A stretch of DNA of 47,999 nucleotides from Pseudomonadota bacterium (GCA_023430145.1 JAEZCD010000378.1:1-47999); one strand, 5' to 3'; positions 1 to 8,668 are shown, numbered from the stretch's first letter. Numbers and translations: made by a program. The notes: a model not told the origin generated them from the sequence alone.

Positions 1-275
1 GCGGCGACCGGAGCGGCTGGAGCCGCCGGAGCGGGACGGGCCGGAGGCGGGCTCGGCGGTGCCTCGGTCCGCGGCTCGGGCTGTGCCGGCGCGCCGGACG
101 GGCGGTCGCCGGGGCCGATCACCCGACGCTTCACCTTCTCGACGACCACCGCCTTGGACCGGCCATGGCTGAAGCTCTGCCGAACGACGCCCTGCTCGGT
201 GGCGCGCTTCAGCGTCAGCGTCTTGCTCGGCGCCATGTGCAGAGTCTTGTCGCCGGTGTTCTTCGTATCGGTCAT
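1..275 (-). CDS. infB: Translation initiation factor IF-2, N-terminal part (cut by window edge)
   Basis: About 91 codons are present, read leftward from an ATG at 275; the rest lies beyond base 1. The start reads MTDTKNTGDKTLHMAPSK and is followed by a TLTLKRATEQGVVRQSFSHGRSK-type stretch and then KAVVVEKVKRR, the signature of the alphaproteobacterial IF-2 N-terminus. After that comes a Pro/Ala-rich low-complexity linker, normal for this family. IF-2 is the GTPase that places initiator tRNA on the 30S subunit, but none of the GTPase domain is in view. The ATG overlaps the ylxR stop (ATGA), implying translational coupling. It is the last visible gene of the rimP-nusA-ylxR operon. Confidence 0.93.
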   Translation of the reverse strand, partial: MTDTKNTGDKTLHMAPSKTLTLKRATEQGVVRQSFSHGRSKAVVVEKVKRRVIGPGDRPSGAPAQPEPRTEAPPSPPPARPAPAAPAAPVA

Positions 276-931
276 TCAGTGTCCTCGGCTTCCGCCGCCT
301 GCCTGTCCAAGGTGCCTTCGGCGTTCGTTCCGGCTTCTTCCATGCCGTGCGCGCCGCGGTAGCGGGCAAGCACGTCGCAACGGGATAGGAAGGCTGCGCT
401 CACCGAGCCGGAAAGCAGCGCAGCATGTATCACATGTGGCCTACCCAATGCCAAACTCAATTGCTCGCCCGAAAAGAGTTCGAGCGCGCGCGGCGCCGAG
501 GCCGCAGCGAGCTTGCGCTTGCCGTCGGCCGCCGCCTCCCGCGCGTGGATCAGGGCAATGGCCTCGCCGCGCCCCAGGGCCGCCTCGACCTTGGCGAAGC
601 CGCAGACGACGCGGCCCGCCTTGTTTGCGAGCGACAGCCCCTGCAGGGCGGCCTCCTCGAGCAGCGAATCGACGCGGTCCGGCAACTCCGGATCGACGTT
701 CACCTCGGCCTTCAGGGCCCGCGCGAAGGCGCGCTTCTTCACCGCGGCGGCCACGGTGTCGCGGTCGGCGCGGACCCAGACGCCGCGCCCCGGCAGCTTC
801 CGCTTCAAGTCCGGGACGACGGCGCCGTCCGGCGCGCGGACGAAACGGATCAGCGCGTCCGGCGGCAGCTGCGCGCGCGTGACGATGCAGGTCCGTTCGG
901 GGACGTGCGGCTCATGGTGCGGATCCGCCAT
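272..931 (-). CDS. YlxR/RnpM-type RNA-binding protein (DUF448) with L7Ae-like C-terminal half
   Basis: 219 residues. Residues about 10-80 hold the DUF448/YlxR fold, with the conserved ERTCIVTR start, a GRGVWV motif and a basic AVKKRAFARAL helix. Residues about 90-190 resemble the L7Ae-like RNA-binding module that alphaproteobacterial versions carry fused to YlxR (GLSLANKAGRVVCGFAKVE). YlxR proteins bind structured RNA, and in Firmicutes RnpM acts on RNase P; the exact role in Proteobacteria is not settled. The gene lies 42 bp downstream of nusA and its stop overlaps the infB start, the classic nusA-ylxR-infB order. Confidence 0.9.
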   Translation of the reverse strand: MADPHHEPHVPERTCIVTRAQLPPDALIRFVRAPDGAVVPDLKRKLPGRGVWVRADRDTVAAAVKKRAFARALKAEVNVDPELPDRVDSLLEEAALQGLSLANKAGRVVCGFAKVEAALGRGEAIALIHAREAAADGKRKLAAASAPRALELFSGEQLSLALGRPHVIHAALLSGSVSAAFLSRCDVLARYRGAHGMEEAGTNAEGTLDRQAAEAEDTE

Positions 932-973
932 CGGCGCTCCATCCGCGTCGTGCCGCGCGCTTGCGCGAGAATC

Positions 974-2599
974 TCACGCCTCGGCCTCCGCGGCTTCCTC
1001 GGTCTCCTCGCCCTCCGCCAGTTCCTCCTCGGGCGTCGGCTTTTCGAGCGCCGAGGCATCGACCCAGCCGGCCTTGACGCGGGCCTGCATGATGATGCCC
1101 TCGGCCGCCTCCTGATCGAGGCCGAAGCCGTCGAGCGCGCCCTTGTGGCGGGTCGTCTCGCCGTCCTTGCGCTCGGTCCAGCCGGTGAGGTCGTCGGTCG
1201 CGCAGCCGGCCAGATCCTCGACCGTCTTGATGTCGTTCTCGCCGAGCGCGACCAGCATCGCGGTGGTGACGCCGGGCACCTCCTTCAGCGCGTCCTCGAC
1301 GCCGAGCTCGATCCGGCGGGCGTCGTGCTCGGCCTCGATACGGGCGAGGTAGTCGCGCGCCCGGGCCTGGATCTCGGCGGCGGTCGCCTCGTCGAAGCCC
1401 TCGATGGAGGCGATCTCGTAGGGCTCGACGAAGGCCAGCTCCTCGATCGAGCCGAAGCCCTCGGAGGCGAGCAGCTGGGCGACCATCTCGTCGACGTCGA
1501 GCGCCTCGATGAAGGCCTGGCTGCGGTCCTGGAACTCCTTCTGCCGGCGCTCGCTCTCCTCCTGCTCGGTGAGGATGTCGATGTCCCAGCCGGTGAGCTG
1601 GGAGGCGAGGCGGACGTTCTGGCCGCGGCGGCCGATGGCCAGACTCAGCTGGTCATCGGGCACCACCACCTCGATCTTGGCGGTGTCCTCGTCGAGGACG
1701 ACCTTCACGACCTCGGCCGGCTGCAGCGAGTTGACGATGAAGGTCGCCGAATCCTGCGACCAGGGGATGATGTCGATCTTCTCGCCCTGCAGCTCGTTGA
1801 CGACGGCCTGGACGCGGCTGCCGCGCATGCCGACGCAGGCGCCGACCGGGTCGATCGAGGAATCGCGCGAGATGACGGCGATCTTCGCCCGGCTGCCCGG
1901 ATCGCGCGCCACCGCCTTCACCTCGATGATGCCGTCATAGATCTCCGGCACCTCCTGGGCGAACAGCTTCGCCATGAACTGCGGGTGCGTGCGGGAGAGG
2001 AAGATCTGCGGCCCGCGCGGTTCGCGGCGGACGTCGAACACATAGGCGCGGATACGGTCGCCCGGCCGGAAGCTTTCGCGCGGCAAGAGCTCGTCGCGGC
2101 GGACGATCGCCTCGCCGCGGCCGAGGTCGACGATCACGTTGCCGTACTCGACCCGCTTGACGATGCCGTTGACGATGTCGCCGATGCGGTCCTTGTATTC
2201 CTGGTACTGGCGATCGCGCTCGGCGTCGCGCACCTTCTGCACGATCACCTGCTTGGCCGACTGGGCGGCGATGCGGCCGAAATCGAAGGGCGGCAGCGTC
2301 TCGGCGATAAAGTCGCCGACCTGGGCGGCGGGATTCTTGCGCCGCGCCTCCTCGAGCGTGATCTGGGTGGCGTCGTTGTCGATCTCGTCGACCACCAGCA
2401 GCAGGCGCGAGAGCCGGATCTCGCCGGTGCGCGGATTGATCTCCGCCCGCACCTCGGTCTCGCTGCCGTAGCGCGAACGGGCCGCCTTCTGGATGGCGTC
2501 CTCCATCGCCGCGAGCACGATGCCCTTGTCGATCACTTTCTCGCGCGCGACCGCCTCGGCGATCTGCAAGAGCTCGAGCCTGTTCGCGCTCACCGCCAT
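974..2599 (-). CDS. nusA: Transcription termination/antitermination protein NusA
   Basis: 541 residues from the ATG at 2599, giving MAVSANRLELLQIAEAVARE. An in-frame ATG six codons upstream lies inside rimP and is less likely to be the start. Domains in order: an N-terminal RNA-polymerase-binding region (about 1-130), S1 (about 135-200), two KH domains (about 230-345, with SRDSSIDPVGACVGMRGSR and AIGRRGQNVRLA), then helix-hairpin-helix repeats and an acidic Glu/Ala tail. NusA binds RNA polymerase and modulates pausing, termination and antitermination. The rimP stop lies one base upstream of the start, so translation is probably coupled. Length and domain order match alphaproteobacterial NusA. 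Confidence 0.96.
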   Translation of the reverse strand: MAVSANRLELLQIAEAVAREKVIDKGIVLAAMEDAIQKAARSRYGSETEVRAEINPRTGEIRLSRLLLVVDEIDNDATQITLEEARRKNPAAQVGDFIAETLPPFDFGRIAAQSAKQVIVQKVRDAERDRQYQEYKDRIGDIVNGIVKRVEYGNVIVDLGRGEAIVRRDELLPRESFRPGDRIRAYVFDVRREPRGPQIFLSRTHPQFMAKLFAQEVPEIYDGIIEVKAVARDPGSRAKIAVISRDSSIDPVGACVGMRGSRVQAVVNELQGEKIDIIPWSQDSATFIVNSLQPAEVVKVVLDEDTAKIEVVVPDDQLSLAIGRRGQNVRLASQLTGWDIDILTEQEESERRQKEFQDRSQAFIEALDVDEMVAQLLASEGFGSIEELAFVEPYEIASIEGFDEATAAEIQARARDYLARIEAEHDARRIELGVEDALKEVPGVTTAMLVALGENDIKTVEDLAGCATDDLTGWTERKDGETTRHKGALDGFGLDQEAAEGIIMQARVKAGWVDASALEKPTPEEELAEGEETEEAAEAEA

Positions 2600-2600
2600 G

Positions 2601-3287
2601 TCAGTGTCTCCGTCCAAACCGGCCCGGGCCGCGGCGCGGCTTCGGCGCCGCCGCTTCGGGCTGCGTTGTTTCCTCGTCCGCCGGCTCGTCGTCCGGCTCG
2701 TCCCCGGCCTCTTTGCCGCGGCGCAGCGCTTCGGCGATCAGGTCGTCGGTCAGCACCAGCCGTGCCTCGGCCATGTCGGCGATCGGCAAGAGAACGTCGG
2801 CCGTCTCGCCTTCCTTGGCGTCGTCGCGGATCAGCCGCGCCGCGCCGCCCTCGACGCCGGCGAGGATGCCGCGGAAGCGCTTGCGGCCCTCCACCGGGCG
2901 CTCCATCTCGACCTTCGCGAGGTGCCCCGCCCAGCGGGCGAAGTCGGACACGCGCACGAGCGGCCGGTCGATGCCGGGCGAGGACAGTTCCAGATTGTAG
3001 GCGCCCTGGATCGGGTCCTCGACGTCGAGCACCGGCGACAGCGCCCGGCTCGCCGCCTCGCAGGCGGCGACGTTCATCGAGCCGTCCGGCCGCTCGGCCA
3101 TGATCTGCAGCGTGCCGCCGTCGCGCCCGGACAGCCGCACGCGGACGAGACGCAGGCCGAGATCGGCCAGGACGGGAGCCGCGATCGCAGCGACGCGGGC
3201 GGCGATCCCGGTCTCGGTCAGAATTCTCGGCTCGTGGAGATCGGCGGCCGCGGCGGCCGACGCTTCGTCTGCCTGCACGTTCCTCAT
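2601..3287 (-). CDS. rimP: Ribosome maturation factor RimP
   Basis: 228 residues. The N-terminal domain carries the RimP signature GTLQIMAERPDGSMNVAAC, followed by the LDVEDPIQGAYNLELSSPGIDRPL stretch that joins the two halves, and an SH3-like C-terminal domain (about 105-180). RimP binds the 30S subunit and assists its maturation. The last 45 residues are a Pro/Glu/Arg-rich extension (ending RRGPGRFGRRH) beyond the core fold, as is common in Rhizobiales. It is the first gene of the operon, starting 14 bases after the T-tract of an attenuator-like hairpin in its leader. Confidence 0.95.
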   Translation of the reverse strand: MRNVQADEASAAAAADLHEPRILTETGIAARVAAIAAPVLADLGLRLVRVRLSGRDGGTLQIMAERPDGSMNVAACEAASRALSPVLDVEDPIQGAYNLELSSPGIDRPLVRVSDFARWAGHLAKVEMERPVEGRKRFRGILAGVEGGAARLIRDDAKEGETADVLLPIADMAEARLVLTDDLIAEALRRGKEAGDEPDDEPADEETTQPEAAAPKPRRGPGRFGRRH

Positions 3288-3301
3288 CCGCTTCGGGCAA
3301 C

Positions 3302-3352
3302 AAAAAAGGCGGGCCCCGGGGAGCCCACCCTCGAACGATCCTCAGGGATCAA
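3302..3352 (-). promoter_or_regulatory. rimP leader: attenuator-like hairpins before rimP
   Basis: On the minus strand the leader shows a small hairpin, GATCC-CTGA-GGATC (3338-3351). Next is a strong stem, GGTGGGCT pairing with GGCCCGCC (3308-3329), and then six T (3302-3307), the form of an intrinsic terminator. It ends 14 bases before the rimP ATG. Placed in a leader of about 80 nt, this looks like premature termination control. It agrees with the rimP-leader element described computationally for Rhizobiales in front of rimP-nusA-infB. The inducing signal is unknown; autoregulation by NusA, or by a ribosome-assembly signal, is only an inference. Confidence 0.75.
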
Positions 3353-3374
3353 TCGACGATGTTCGTATGCCTGC

Positions 3375-3403
3375 CATATAAATCGCTCGCCCGGCCGACG
3401 CAA
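3375..3403 (-). promoter_or_regulatory. Putative sigma-70 promoter for rimP-nusA-infB
   Basis: On the minus strand TTGCGT (3398-3403) is separated by 17 bases from TATATG (3375-3380). Transcription would begin near 3368 and give a leader of about 80 nt containing the rimP attenuator. The call rests on consensus match and position only. Confidence 0.5.
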
Positions 3404-3421
3404 GGGCCGGTTGCGCTCGAA

Positions 3422-4321
3422 TCACCTGTTGGCCGAGGGGGTGAGGCGCCGTTCGAGGTGCCCTTCGAAGATCTCGATCGAATCCGAGAAATGCTGCTCC
3501 CGGCGGGTCACGATGCCGACCTTGCGCAACATCGTCAGGTCCGGTAGCGCGATGGCCGAGATGTGATCGTGCTCGTACTCGTCGACGACGCTCTCGGGCA
3601 GGATGCCGAGGAGGTCCGTGTCCTTGAGAAACGAGCGCACCATCCGGTCGGAATTCGTCGTGATCTGCACACGCAGCGGCGGCAGCTCGCGGGCTCGGAA
3701 ATATGCCTCGAGCATGGTGCGGCCGATCTCGCCGGGCTCCGTCAGGATCCAGTCGAATCCGACCAGATCCTCGGCGGCGAGCGTGCGGCCGAGGAGCGGA
3801 TGCCCGTTCCGGCAGACGCAAACGATCCTGTCCGTGACGACGTGATGGACCTTGAATTCGGCGGCGTCCTCGTGGCCGGAGATCATGGCCACGAACACGT
3901 CGATGCTGTTGACCAGAAGAGCGGCTCGAAGCGCGGCGTTGTGCCCCTCGATGAGCGAGAAGTCGACGTTCGGATGCTCGGCCAGCATATCGCGGACCGC
4001 CGCGGCGACCGCGGGCACGAAGGCCGGGCCGGTGCCGACATGCACGGTCCCGCGCGAGCCCGAGGCGATCTCGCCCGCGGTCGCGCGCGACCGCTCGACA
4101 TCGGCGAGGATTCGACGCGCGTGGCGCTCGAGCGTCAGGGCGAACGCCGTCGGCCGCACGCCGCGCGGCAGGCGATCGAAGAGCCGCGTCCCATACTCGT
4201 CCTCGAGCTTGGAGATGCTCTTCGAGAGCGCCGGCTGGCTGATATTGAGCTGGTGGGCCGCGCGCAGGATGCTGCGATTCTCCAGCACCGAGAGGAAATG
4301 GCCGAATTGCCGCGTGTTCAT
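3422..4321 (-). CDS. LysR-family transcriptional regulator
   Basis: 299 residues, the usual LysR length. The N-terminal winged helix-turn-helix covers about residues 3-60 (AAHQLNISQPALSKSISKLE, then GTRLFDRLPRGVRPT). A substrate-binding domain of the periplasmic-binding-protein type covers about 90-295. It is divergent from the sugar ABC operon that starts at 4466. The 144-bp gap holds a perfect GAGTCA/TGACTC dyad, so it is probably the local activator of that operon, responding to the imported compound or a derivative. The ligand cannot be read from sequence. The next genes on this strand (rimP operon) have their own promoter. Confidence 0.92.
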   Translation of the reverse strand: MNTRQFGHFLSVLENRSILRAAHQLNISQPALSKSISKLEDEYGTRLFDRLPRGVRPTAFALTLERHARRILADVERSRATAGEIASGSRGTVHVGTGPAFVPAVAAAVRDMLAEHPNVDFSLIEGHNAALRAALLVNSIDVFVAMISGHEDAAEFKVHHVVTDRIVCVCRNGHPLLGRTLAAEDLVGFDWILTEPGEIGRTMLEAYFRARELPPLRVQITTNSDRMVRSFLKDTDLLGILPESVVDEYEHDHISAIALPDLTMLRKVGIVTRREQHFSDSIEIFEGHLERRLTPSANR

Positions 4322-4387
4322 GCGCCGGCGTCTCCGCCCGCTCCTGTCCGGCCGCGCTCAGCTATGCATGAAGGCTATATATATCAC

Positions 4388-4408
4388 GAGTCAATTCACT
4401 TGTGACTC
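4388..4408. promoter_or_regulatory. Inverted repeat between divergent lysR and ABC operon (candidate LysR site)
   Basis: GAGTCA (4388-4393) and TGACTC (4403-4408) form a perfect 6-bp dyad with a 9-base spacer, fitting the 15-to-21-bp interrupted dyads of LysR operators. It sits beside an AT-rich stretch (TATATATATCA, about 4375-4385) that is otherwise rare in this GC-rich window. The ABC operon start lies 57 bases further on. Confidence 0.5.
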
Positions 4409-4465
4409 TGCCCGCGCCAGCCGAAGGTCGGCCCCTCGAACAAGAAACACGTTGGAGGATGCCCG

Positions 4466-5818
4466 ATGTCGGTGGTCGCAGCTTTCGTCGCTCCCATCAC
4501 GCGCGGGTTGCGGATCGCTGCCGCGGCTCTCGCCGTGGCAGCCGTCGCGCCCGCGACGGCGGCCGAAGTGCCGATCAAGATCGTCATCAACCAGTCGCCC
4601 TGGCTCGCCGGCTTCTCCTCGCTGGTCGAGCTCTACGAGAAGGAGACCGGGAACAAGGTCAGCCTCGACGTCAACCCGTATGCGGGAAGCCTAGAGAAGC
4701 AGCGCAACGCCGTGCGGGCGGCGCGCAGCGACTACGACATCCTGATCATCAACGGCATCTTCTATTCCGAGATGTATCGGAACGAGTTCCTGGAGCCGCT
4801 GAACAAGATCGATCCGAGCTTCAGGCTCGATCCGCAGCTCTATCCGTTCGACGACACGGCCTGGTACGACGCCAAGACGAAGACGGTGAACAAGGAGACC
4901 GGCGAGCTGATGACCGTGCCGGTCAACCCGAACATCTCGCTGCTCTTCTATCGCAAGGATCTCTACGACGCGAAGGGCCTCAAGGTCCCGAAAACGTGGG
5001 CGGAGCTGCTGGCCAATGCCAAGGCGCTCAACGATCCGCCGAAGATGCAGGGCATCGTGCAGCGCGCCGCACGCGGCAATGTCGCCATCACCTGGGATTT
5101 CTGGCCCTACCTCCTCAGCCATGGCGGCTCGATGTTCCGCAACGAGAAGGGCGGCGACTTCTTCGTCACGCTGAACAGCCCGGAGGCCAAGGAGGCGCTC
5201 ACGTTCTACGTCGAGCTCGGGCGCGCCGCGGGTCCGAAGAACACCGCGAGCCTCGATCAGACCGACCTCATCCAGTATCTCACCACGGGCCGCGCGGCGC
5301 AGGCAATCCTCGTGGTGGCCGCGCAGTCGCAGATGGACGACCCGAACAAGTCGCTCGTCACCGGCAAGATCGATTACGCGACCCTGCCGCACAAGGAGGG
5401 CTTCGCGTCCGCGCCCGCGATCGGCCACTGGCTCGGCGGCATCCCGAAGAACATCCCGGCGGCTAACAAGCAGGCGGCTCTCGCCTTCCTGAAGTGGTTC
5501 CAGAAGCCGGAGACGCAGCTGAGATATGCCGAGCTCGGCGGCGCGCCGGTGAGCAAGGCGGCCTTCGAGTCGGCCTTCGCGGACAAGCCCGAGAACCGCT
5601 ACATGAAGGCCATGGTGCAGGCGCTGCCTCTGGCGCGGCAGATGTGGACGATCCCCGAGGGCGCCGAGATCGCGCCGATCCTCGACGTCGGGCTCAACCG
5701 CGCGGTCGCCGGCGAGATCTCGCCCGCGGCGGCGCTGAACGCCATGTCCAGGGACATCGAGCAGGTCGTGAAGAAGGCCGGATACCCGACCGGCCGGCTT
5801 CCGGATCTGCCGGAGTAG
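4466..5818 (+). CDS. ABC transporter, carbohydrate-type extracellular solute-binding protein (family 1)
   Basis: 450 residues. The start is supported by GGAGG seven bases upstream. A Sec signal peptide occupies about residues 1-33, with a long Ala/Val core ending ATAAE. The mature protein has the family-1 sugar-binding layout: an early SPWLAGFSSLVELYEKETG lobe, then YDILIINGIFYSEMYRNEFL, and a hinge stretch VPVNPNISLLFYRKDLYDAK. It would capture the substrate in the periplasm and deliver it to the two permeases that follow. The substrate could be a sugar, polyol or glycerophosphodiester and is not identifiable here. First gene of the operon, divergent from lysR. Confidence 0.92.
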   Translation: MSVVAAFVAPITRGLRIAAAALAVAAVAPATAAEVPIKIVINQSPWLAGFSSLVELYEKETGNKVSLDVNPYAGSLEKQRNAVRAARSDYDILIINGIFYSEMYRNEFLEPLNKIDPSFRLDPQLYPFDDTAWYDAKTKTVNKETGELMTVPVNPNISLLFYRKDLYDAKGLKVPKTWAELLANAKALNDPPKMQGIVQRAARGNVAITWDFWPYLLSHGGSMFRNEKGGDFFVTLNSPEAKEALTFYVELGRAAGPKNTASLDQTDLIQYLTTGRAAQAILVVAAQSQMDDPNKSLVTGKIDYATLPHKEGFASAPAIGHWLGGIPKNIPAANKQAALAFLKWFQKPETQLRYAELGGAPVSKAAFESAFADKPENRYMKAMVQALPLARQMWTIPEGAEIAPILDVGLNRAVAGEISPAAALNAMSRDIEQVVKKAGYPTGRLPDLPE

Positions 5819-5854
5819 GCCCCCGCTCTTGCATTCGAGCGGCGACCGATCCCC

Positions 5855-6736
5855 ATGACAAATCTCGACCGATCGCCGCTGTCGGTCCGCCTCGCGACGC
5901 TCGGCCCGATGGCTGTCGTGCTGCTGGCGCTGACGGTGCTGCCGATCCTCAATCTCGTGGTCGCCAGCTTCCAGGAGGTGCGCTGGAGCGGCGGGACGCG
6001 GGTCGCGACTTGGCGCGGGTTCGACAACTACGCCCAGATGGCGAGCGACCAGCTCCTGCATGCCGGGCTCGTCAACACGGCGATCTTCGTGGCGGTGGCG
6101 ACGGCCGCGCAGGTGACGCTCGGCCTCGCGCTCGCCGTGCTGTGCCACGGGGTCGGCCGCACCTCGCGGCCCTTCCGGACGATCATCATCCTGCCGATTC
6201 TGATCCCCGGCATCATCATCGGCGCGATCTGGAAGCTGATGTACAACTACCAGTTCGGCATCATCAACCAGCTGCTCGAATGGCTCGGCGTCGAGCGGCT
6301 CGATTGGCTCGGCTCGCCCGAGCTGGCGCTGCTGTCCGTCATCATCGTCGACGTCTGGCACTGGACGCCGTTCTCGTTCCTGCTCCTTCTGGCCGCCCTC
6401 GAATCGCTGCCGAGCGACGTCTACGAGGCGGCGCGGATCGACGGCGCTTCCGGGTGGCAGACGTTCACGAACATCACGCTGCCGCTGCTCATGCCGGCGA
6501 TCTTCGTCACCGTCGCCTTCCGGGCGATGACGGCGATCAAGGTCTTCGACGAGATCTTCCTCCTCACCGGCGGCGGGCCGGGGACATCGACCGAGGTCCT
6601 CAGCTTCACGATCTACCAGCGCTTCTTCATCGAGGACAATATCGGCTACGGCTCGGCCATCTCGGTGTCGGTGATCTTCGCCACCGCCCTGATCCTGACC
6701 GTGGCGCTCAGCGTCCGCCGCGAGACCGGCCGATGA
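5855..6736 (+). CDS. ABC transporter permease, MalF/UgpA type
   Basis: 293 residues with about six membrane segments: one near residues 17-40 and the rest in 75-285. The EAA loop that docks the ATPase reads YEAARIDGASGWQTFTNITL at about 189-208. It is one of two inner-membrane subunits of the importer whose binding protein is the preceding gene. Its stop overlaps the start of the second permease (ATGA), so the two should be made in equal amounts. Length and topology are normal for the family. Confidence 0.92.
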   Translation: MTNLDRSPLSVRLATLGPMAVVLLALTVLPILNLVVASFQEVRWSGGTRVATWRGFDNYAQMASDQLLHAGLVNTAIFVAVATAAQVTLGLALAVLCHGVGRTSRPFRTIIILPILIPGIIIGAIWKLMYNYQFGIINQLLEWLGVERLDWLGSPELALLSVIIVDVWHWTPFSFLLLLAALESLPSDVYEAARIDGASGWQTFTNITLPLLMPAIFVTVAFRAMTAIKVFDEIFLLTGGGPGTSTEVLSFTIYQRFFIEDNIGYGSAISVSVIFATALILTVALSVRRETGR

Positions 6737-7578
6737 GCGCCGGCACCTTCCGCCCGCTGGACGAGGGGCGACATCTGCCGCATATCGCGCTGCTCGCGCT
6801 CGCGGCGCTCATCGTGCTGGCACCCTTCCTGTGGATCGCCGCCGCCGCCTTCAAGACGCAGATCGCGCTCTTGACCGGCCAGATCCTCTTCACGCCGGTG
6901 ACGATGAATTTCTCCGAGGTGCTGTTCTCGCGCTCCTCGGACTACGCCTCGAACTTCATGGCGAGCGTCATCGTCGCCTCGAGCAGCACCTTCGCGGTGC
7001 TCGTCGTCGCCTTCCTTGCCGCCTACTCGCTCTTCCGCCTGCGCTGGCCGCGCTGGATCGTCAACGCCGTCCTCGTCTGGGCCATGGTGTTCCAGCTCAT
7101 CCCGCCGGTCGCGCTCGCGAGCGCCTGGTACGAGATGTTCCGCGGCATCGGCCTCACCGATCCGTTCGTGGCGCTGATCCTCGCGCATACGGCGCTGCAT
7201 GCCCCGGTCGCGCTCTGGCTGCTGTCCGCGTTCCTGAAGGAGTTCCCGCACGAGCTCGAGGAGGCGGCCTTCGTGGACGGGGCGAGCTACACGGTGCTGC
7301 TGTCGCGCATCGTCCTGCCGCTCGTCGCGCCCGGCGTCGTCTCGGCCGGCATCCTCGTCTTCATCTTCAGCTGGAACGAGTTTCCGGTCGCGCTCGCGCT
7401 CACCAGCGGCACGAATGCGACGGTACCGGTGGCGATCGCAAAATTCGCGCAGCAGAACGAGATCAAGCACACGCAGATGGCCGCCGCCTCCGTCCTCTCC
7501 GCCCTGCCGGCGCTGATCGCGCTGATCCTCGGCCAGCGCTTCATCGTCCGCGGCCTCACCGCGGGAGCGCTGAAGTGA
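6733..7578 (+). CDS. ABC transporter permease, MalG/UgpE type
   Basis: 281 residues from the ATG at 6733, which overlaps the previous stop by four bases. It has about six membrane segments and the EAA loop EEAAFVDGASYTVLLSRIVL at about 176-195, followed by LPLVAPG. It pairs with the preceding permease to form the channel. No ATP-binding subunit is found before or after it; the next two genes are enzymes. The importer must therefore borrow an ATPase of the MsmX/UgpC type encoded elsewhere, or its own has been lost. Confidence 0.92.
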   Translation: MSAGTFRPLDEGRHLPHIALLALAALIVLAPFLWIAAAAFKTQIALLTGQILFTPVTMNFSEVLFSRSSDYASNFMASVIVASSSTFAVLVVAFLAAYSLFRLRWPRWIVNAVLVWAMVFQLIPPVALASAWYEMFRGIGLTDPFVALILAHTALHAPVALWLLSAFLKEFPHELEEAAFVDGASYTVLLSRIVLPLVAPGVVSAGILVFIFSWNEFPVALALTSGTNATVPVAIAKFAQQNEIKHTQMAAASVLSALPALIALILGQRFIVRGLTAGALK

Positions 7579-8615
7579 GCGGCGGCGAGGCCGACAGCGG
7601 GTTGGCATATGCGCGGGCGCGTATCGCCGATCTGGAGGCGCTCGCGGGCGTGCAGGCTGTGACGCTGGCGGACGGTCCGGGACGCGGGGTGCGGCTGCTG
7701 CAGGTGCGTTCGGGCGGCGGGCTGGAATTCGAGGTCGTCGTCGACCGCGGGTTCGACATCGGCCGGGTCTCGTTCCGCGGCCAGACGGTCTCCTGGCACA
7801 GCGCGACGGGCGTTGTGGCGCCGTGGCTGATGCATCCCGCGTCGGATGCCGGCCAGGGCTTCCTCCGAGGCTTCACCGGCTTCATGACGACCTGCGGGCT
7901 AGATCACATCCGGCAGCCGGAATCGGTGCCCGTCGTCGATCAGGCCCTCAATCCCAACCGCGAGATCTTCCAGCCGCTGCACGGGCTCTACTCGATGCAG
8001 CCCGCGCGGCTGATCGGCTCGGGGTGCGACGAGGACGGTCCGCACCCGCTCCTTTGGTGCGAGGCCGAGATCCGGCAGGCCTTCATCTTCGGCACCTGCC
8101 TCTCGCTCCGCCGCCGCTACGAGTGCCCGGTCGGCGGCACCGGCTTCACCGTCAGCGACCGCGTCAGGAATATCGGCCCGACGCCGGCGCCGCACCTCGT
8201 GCTCTACCACATCAACCTCGGCTACCCGCTGATCGACGACGGATCGGCCGCAACGCTTCCAGGCGCGGAGGAAGTCTGGCGGATCGGCGAGGCCGATCCG
8301 CTCGCCCCCTTCGGCCCGCCGGTCCCGGAACAGACCCGGGCCCTGGCTCTCTACCGCTGGGCAGGCGGGAATCGCAGGCCGGTCGCCACAGTCGCCGCGG
8401 CATCGGGATTGCGCATCGGGATTTGCGTCGACGCGACCCAACTGCCGTTCTGCCAGGTGCTCCGCATCCCCTCGGCCGGACATTACGGCCTGTCGATCGA
8501 GCCGTGCACGACCTCGTGCCGCACCCGCAGCGAGGCGGACGAGCGCGGTGAGACGCGGATCCTGCGACCCGGCGAGGAAGTGCGCTACGACCTCGGCTTC
8601 TCCTTCAGCGGCTGA
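7575..8615 (+). CDS. DUF4432 family protein (aldose-1-epimerase-like fold)
   Basis: 346 residues from a GTG at 7575 that overlaps the permease stop (GTGA), showing it belongs to the operon. The sequence has the DUF4432 pattern: an early VVVDRGFDIG motif, then SATGVVAPWLMHP, FLRGFTGFMTTCGLDHI, LHGLYSMQPA, and late NLGYPLIDDG and IEPCTT segments. This family has the galactose-mutarotase beta-sandwich, and its members sit in sugar catabolic operons; a mutarotase or sugar isomerase role is inferred, not proven. There is no signal peptide, so it should act on the imported sugar in the cytoplasm. Confidence 0.85.
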   Translation: MSGGEADSGLAYARARIADLEALAGVQAVTLADGPGRGVRLLQVRSGGGLEFEVVVDRGFDIGRVSFRGQTVSWHSATGVVAPWLMHPASDAGQGFLRGFTGFMTTCGLDHIRQPESVPVVDQALNPNREIFQPLHGLYSMQPARLIGSGCDEDGPHPLLWCEAEIRQAFIFGTCLSLRRRYECPVGGTGFTVSDRVRNIGPTPAPHLVLYHINLGYPLIDDGSAATLPGAEEVWRIGEADPLAPFGPPVPEQTRALALYRWAGGNRRPVATVAAASGLRIGICVDATQLPFCQVLRIPSAGHYGLSIEPCTTSCRTRSEADERGETRILRPGEEVRYDLGFSFSG

Positions 8616-8668
8616 TCAGGCGTGCGGCAGGCCCGAGCCACATCACGACATGCGGGATCGGTAATCCG

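Noticed and set aside
425..3103. An 892-codon open frame opposite nusA and rimP, and other very long antisense frames (for example 4691-6361, 14240-15778, 19216-21441, 43072-45600)
   Set aside because: They are low-complexity, rich in Arg, Asp, Glu, Gly and Ala, match no family, and lie opposite well-supported genes. They are expected by-products of GC-rich third codon positions.
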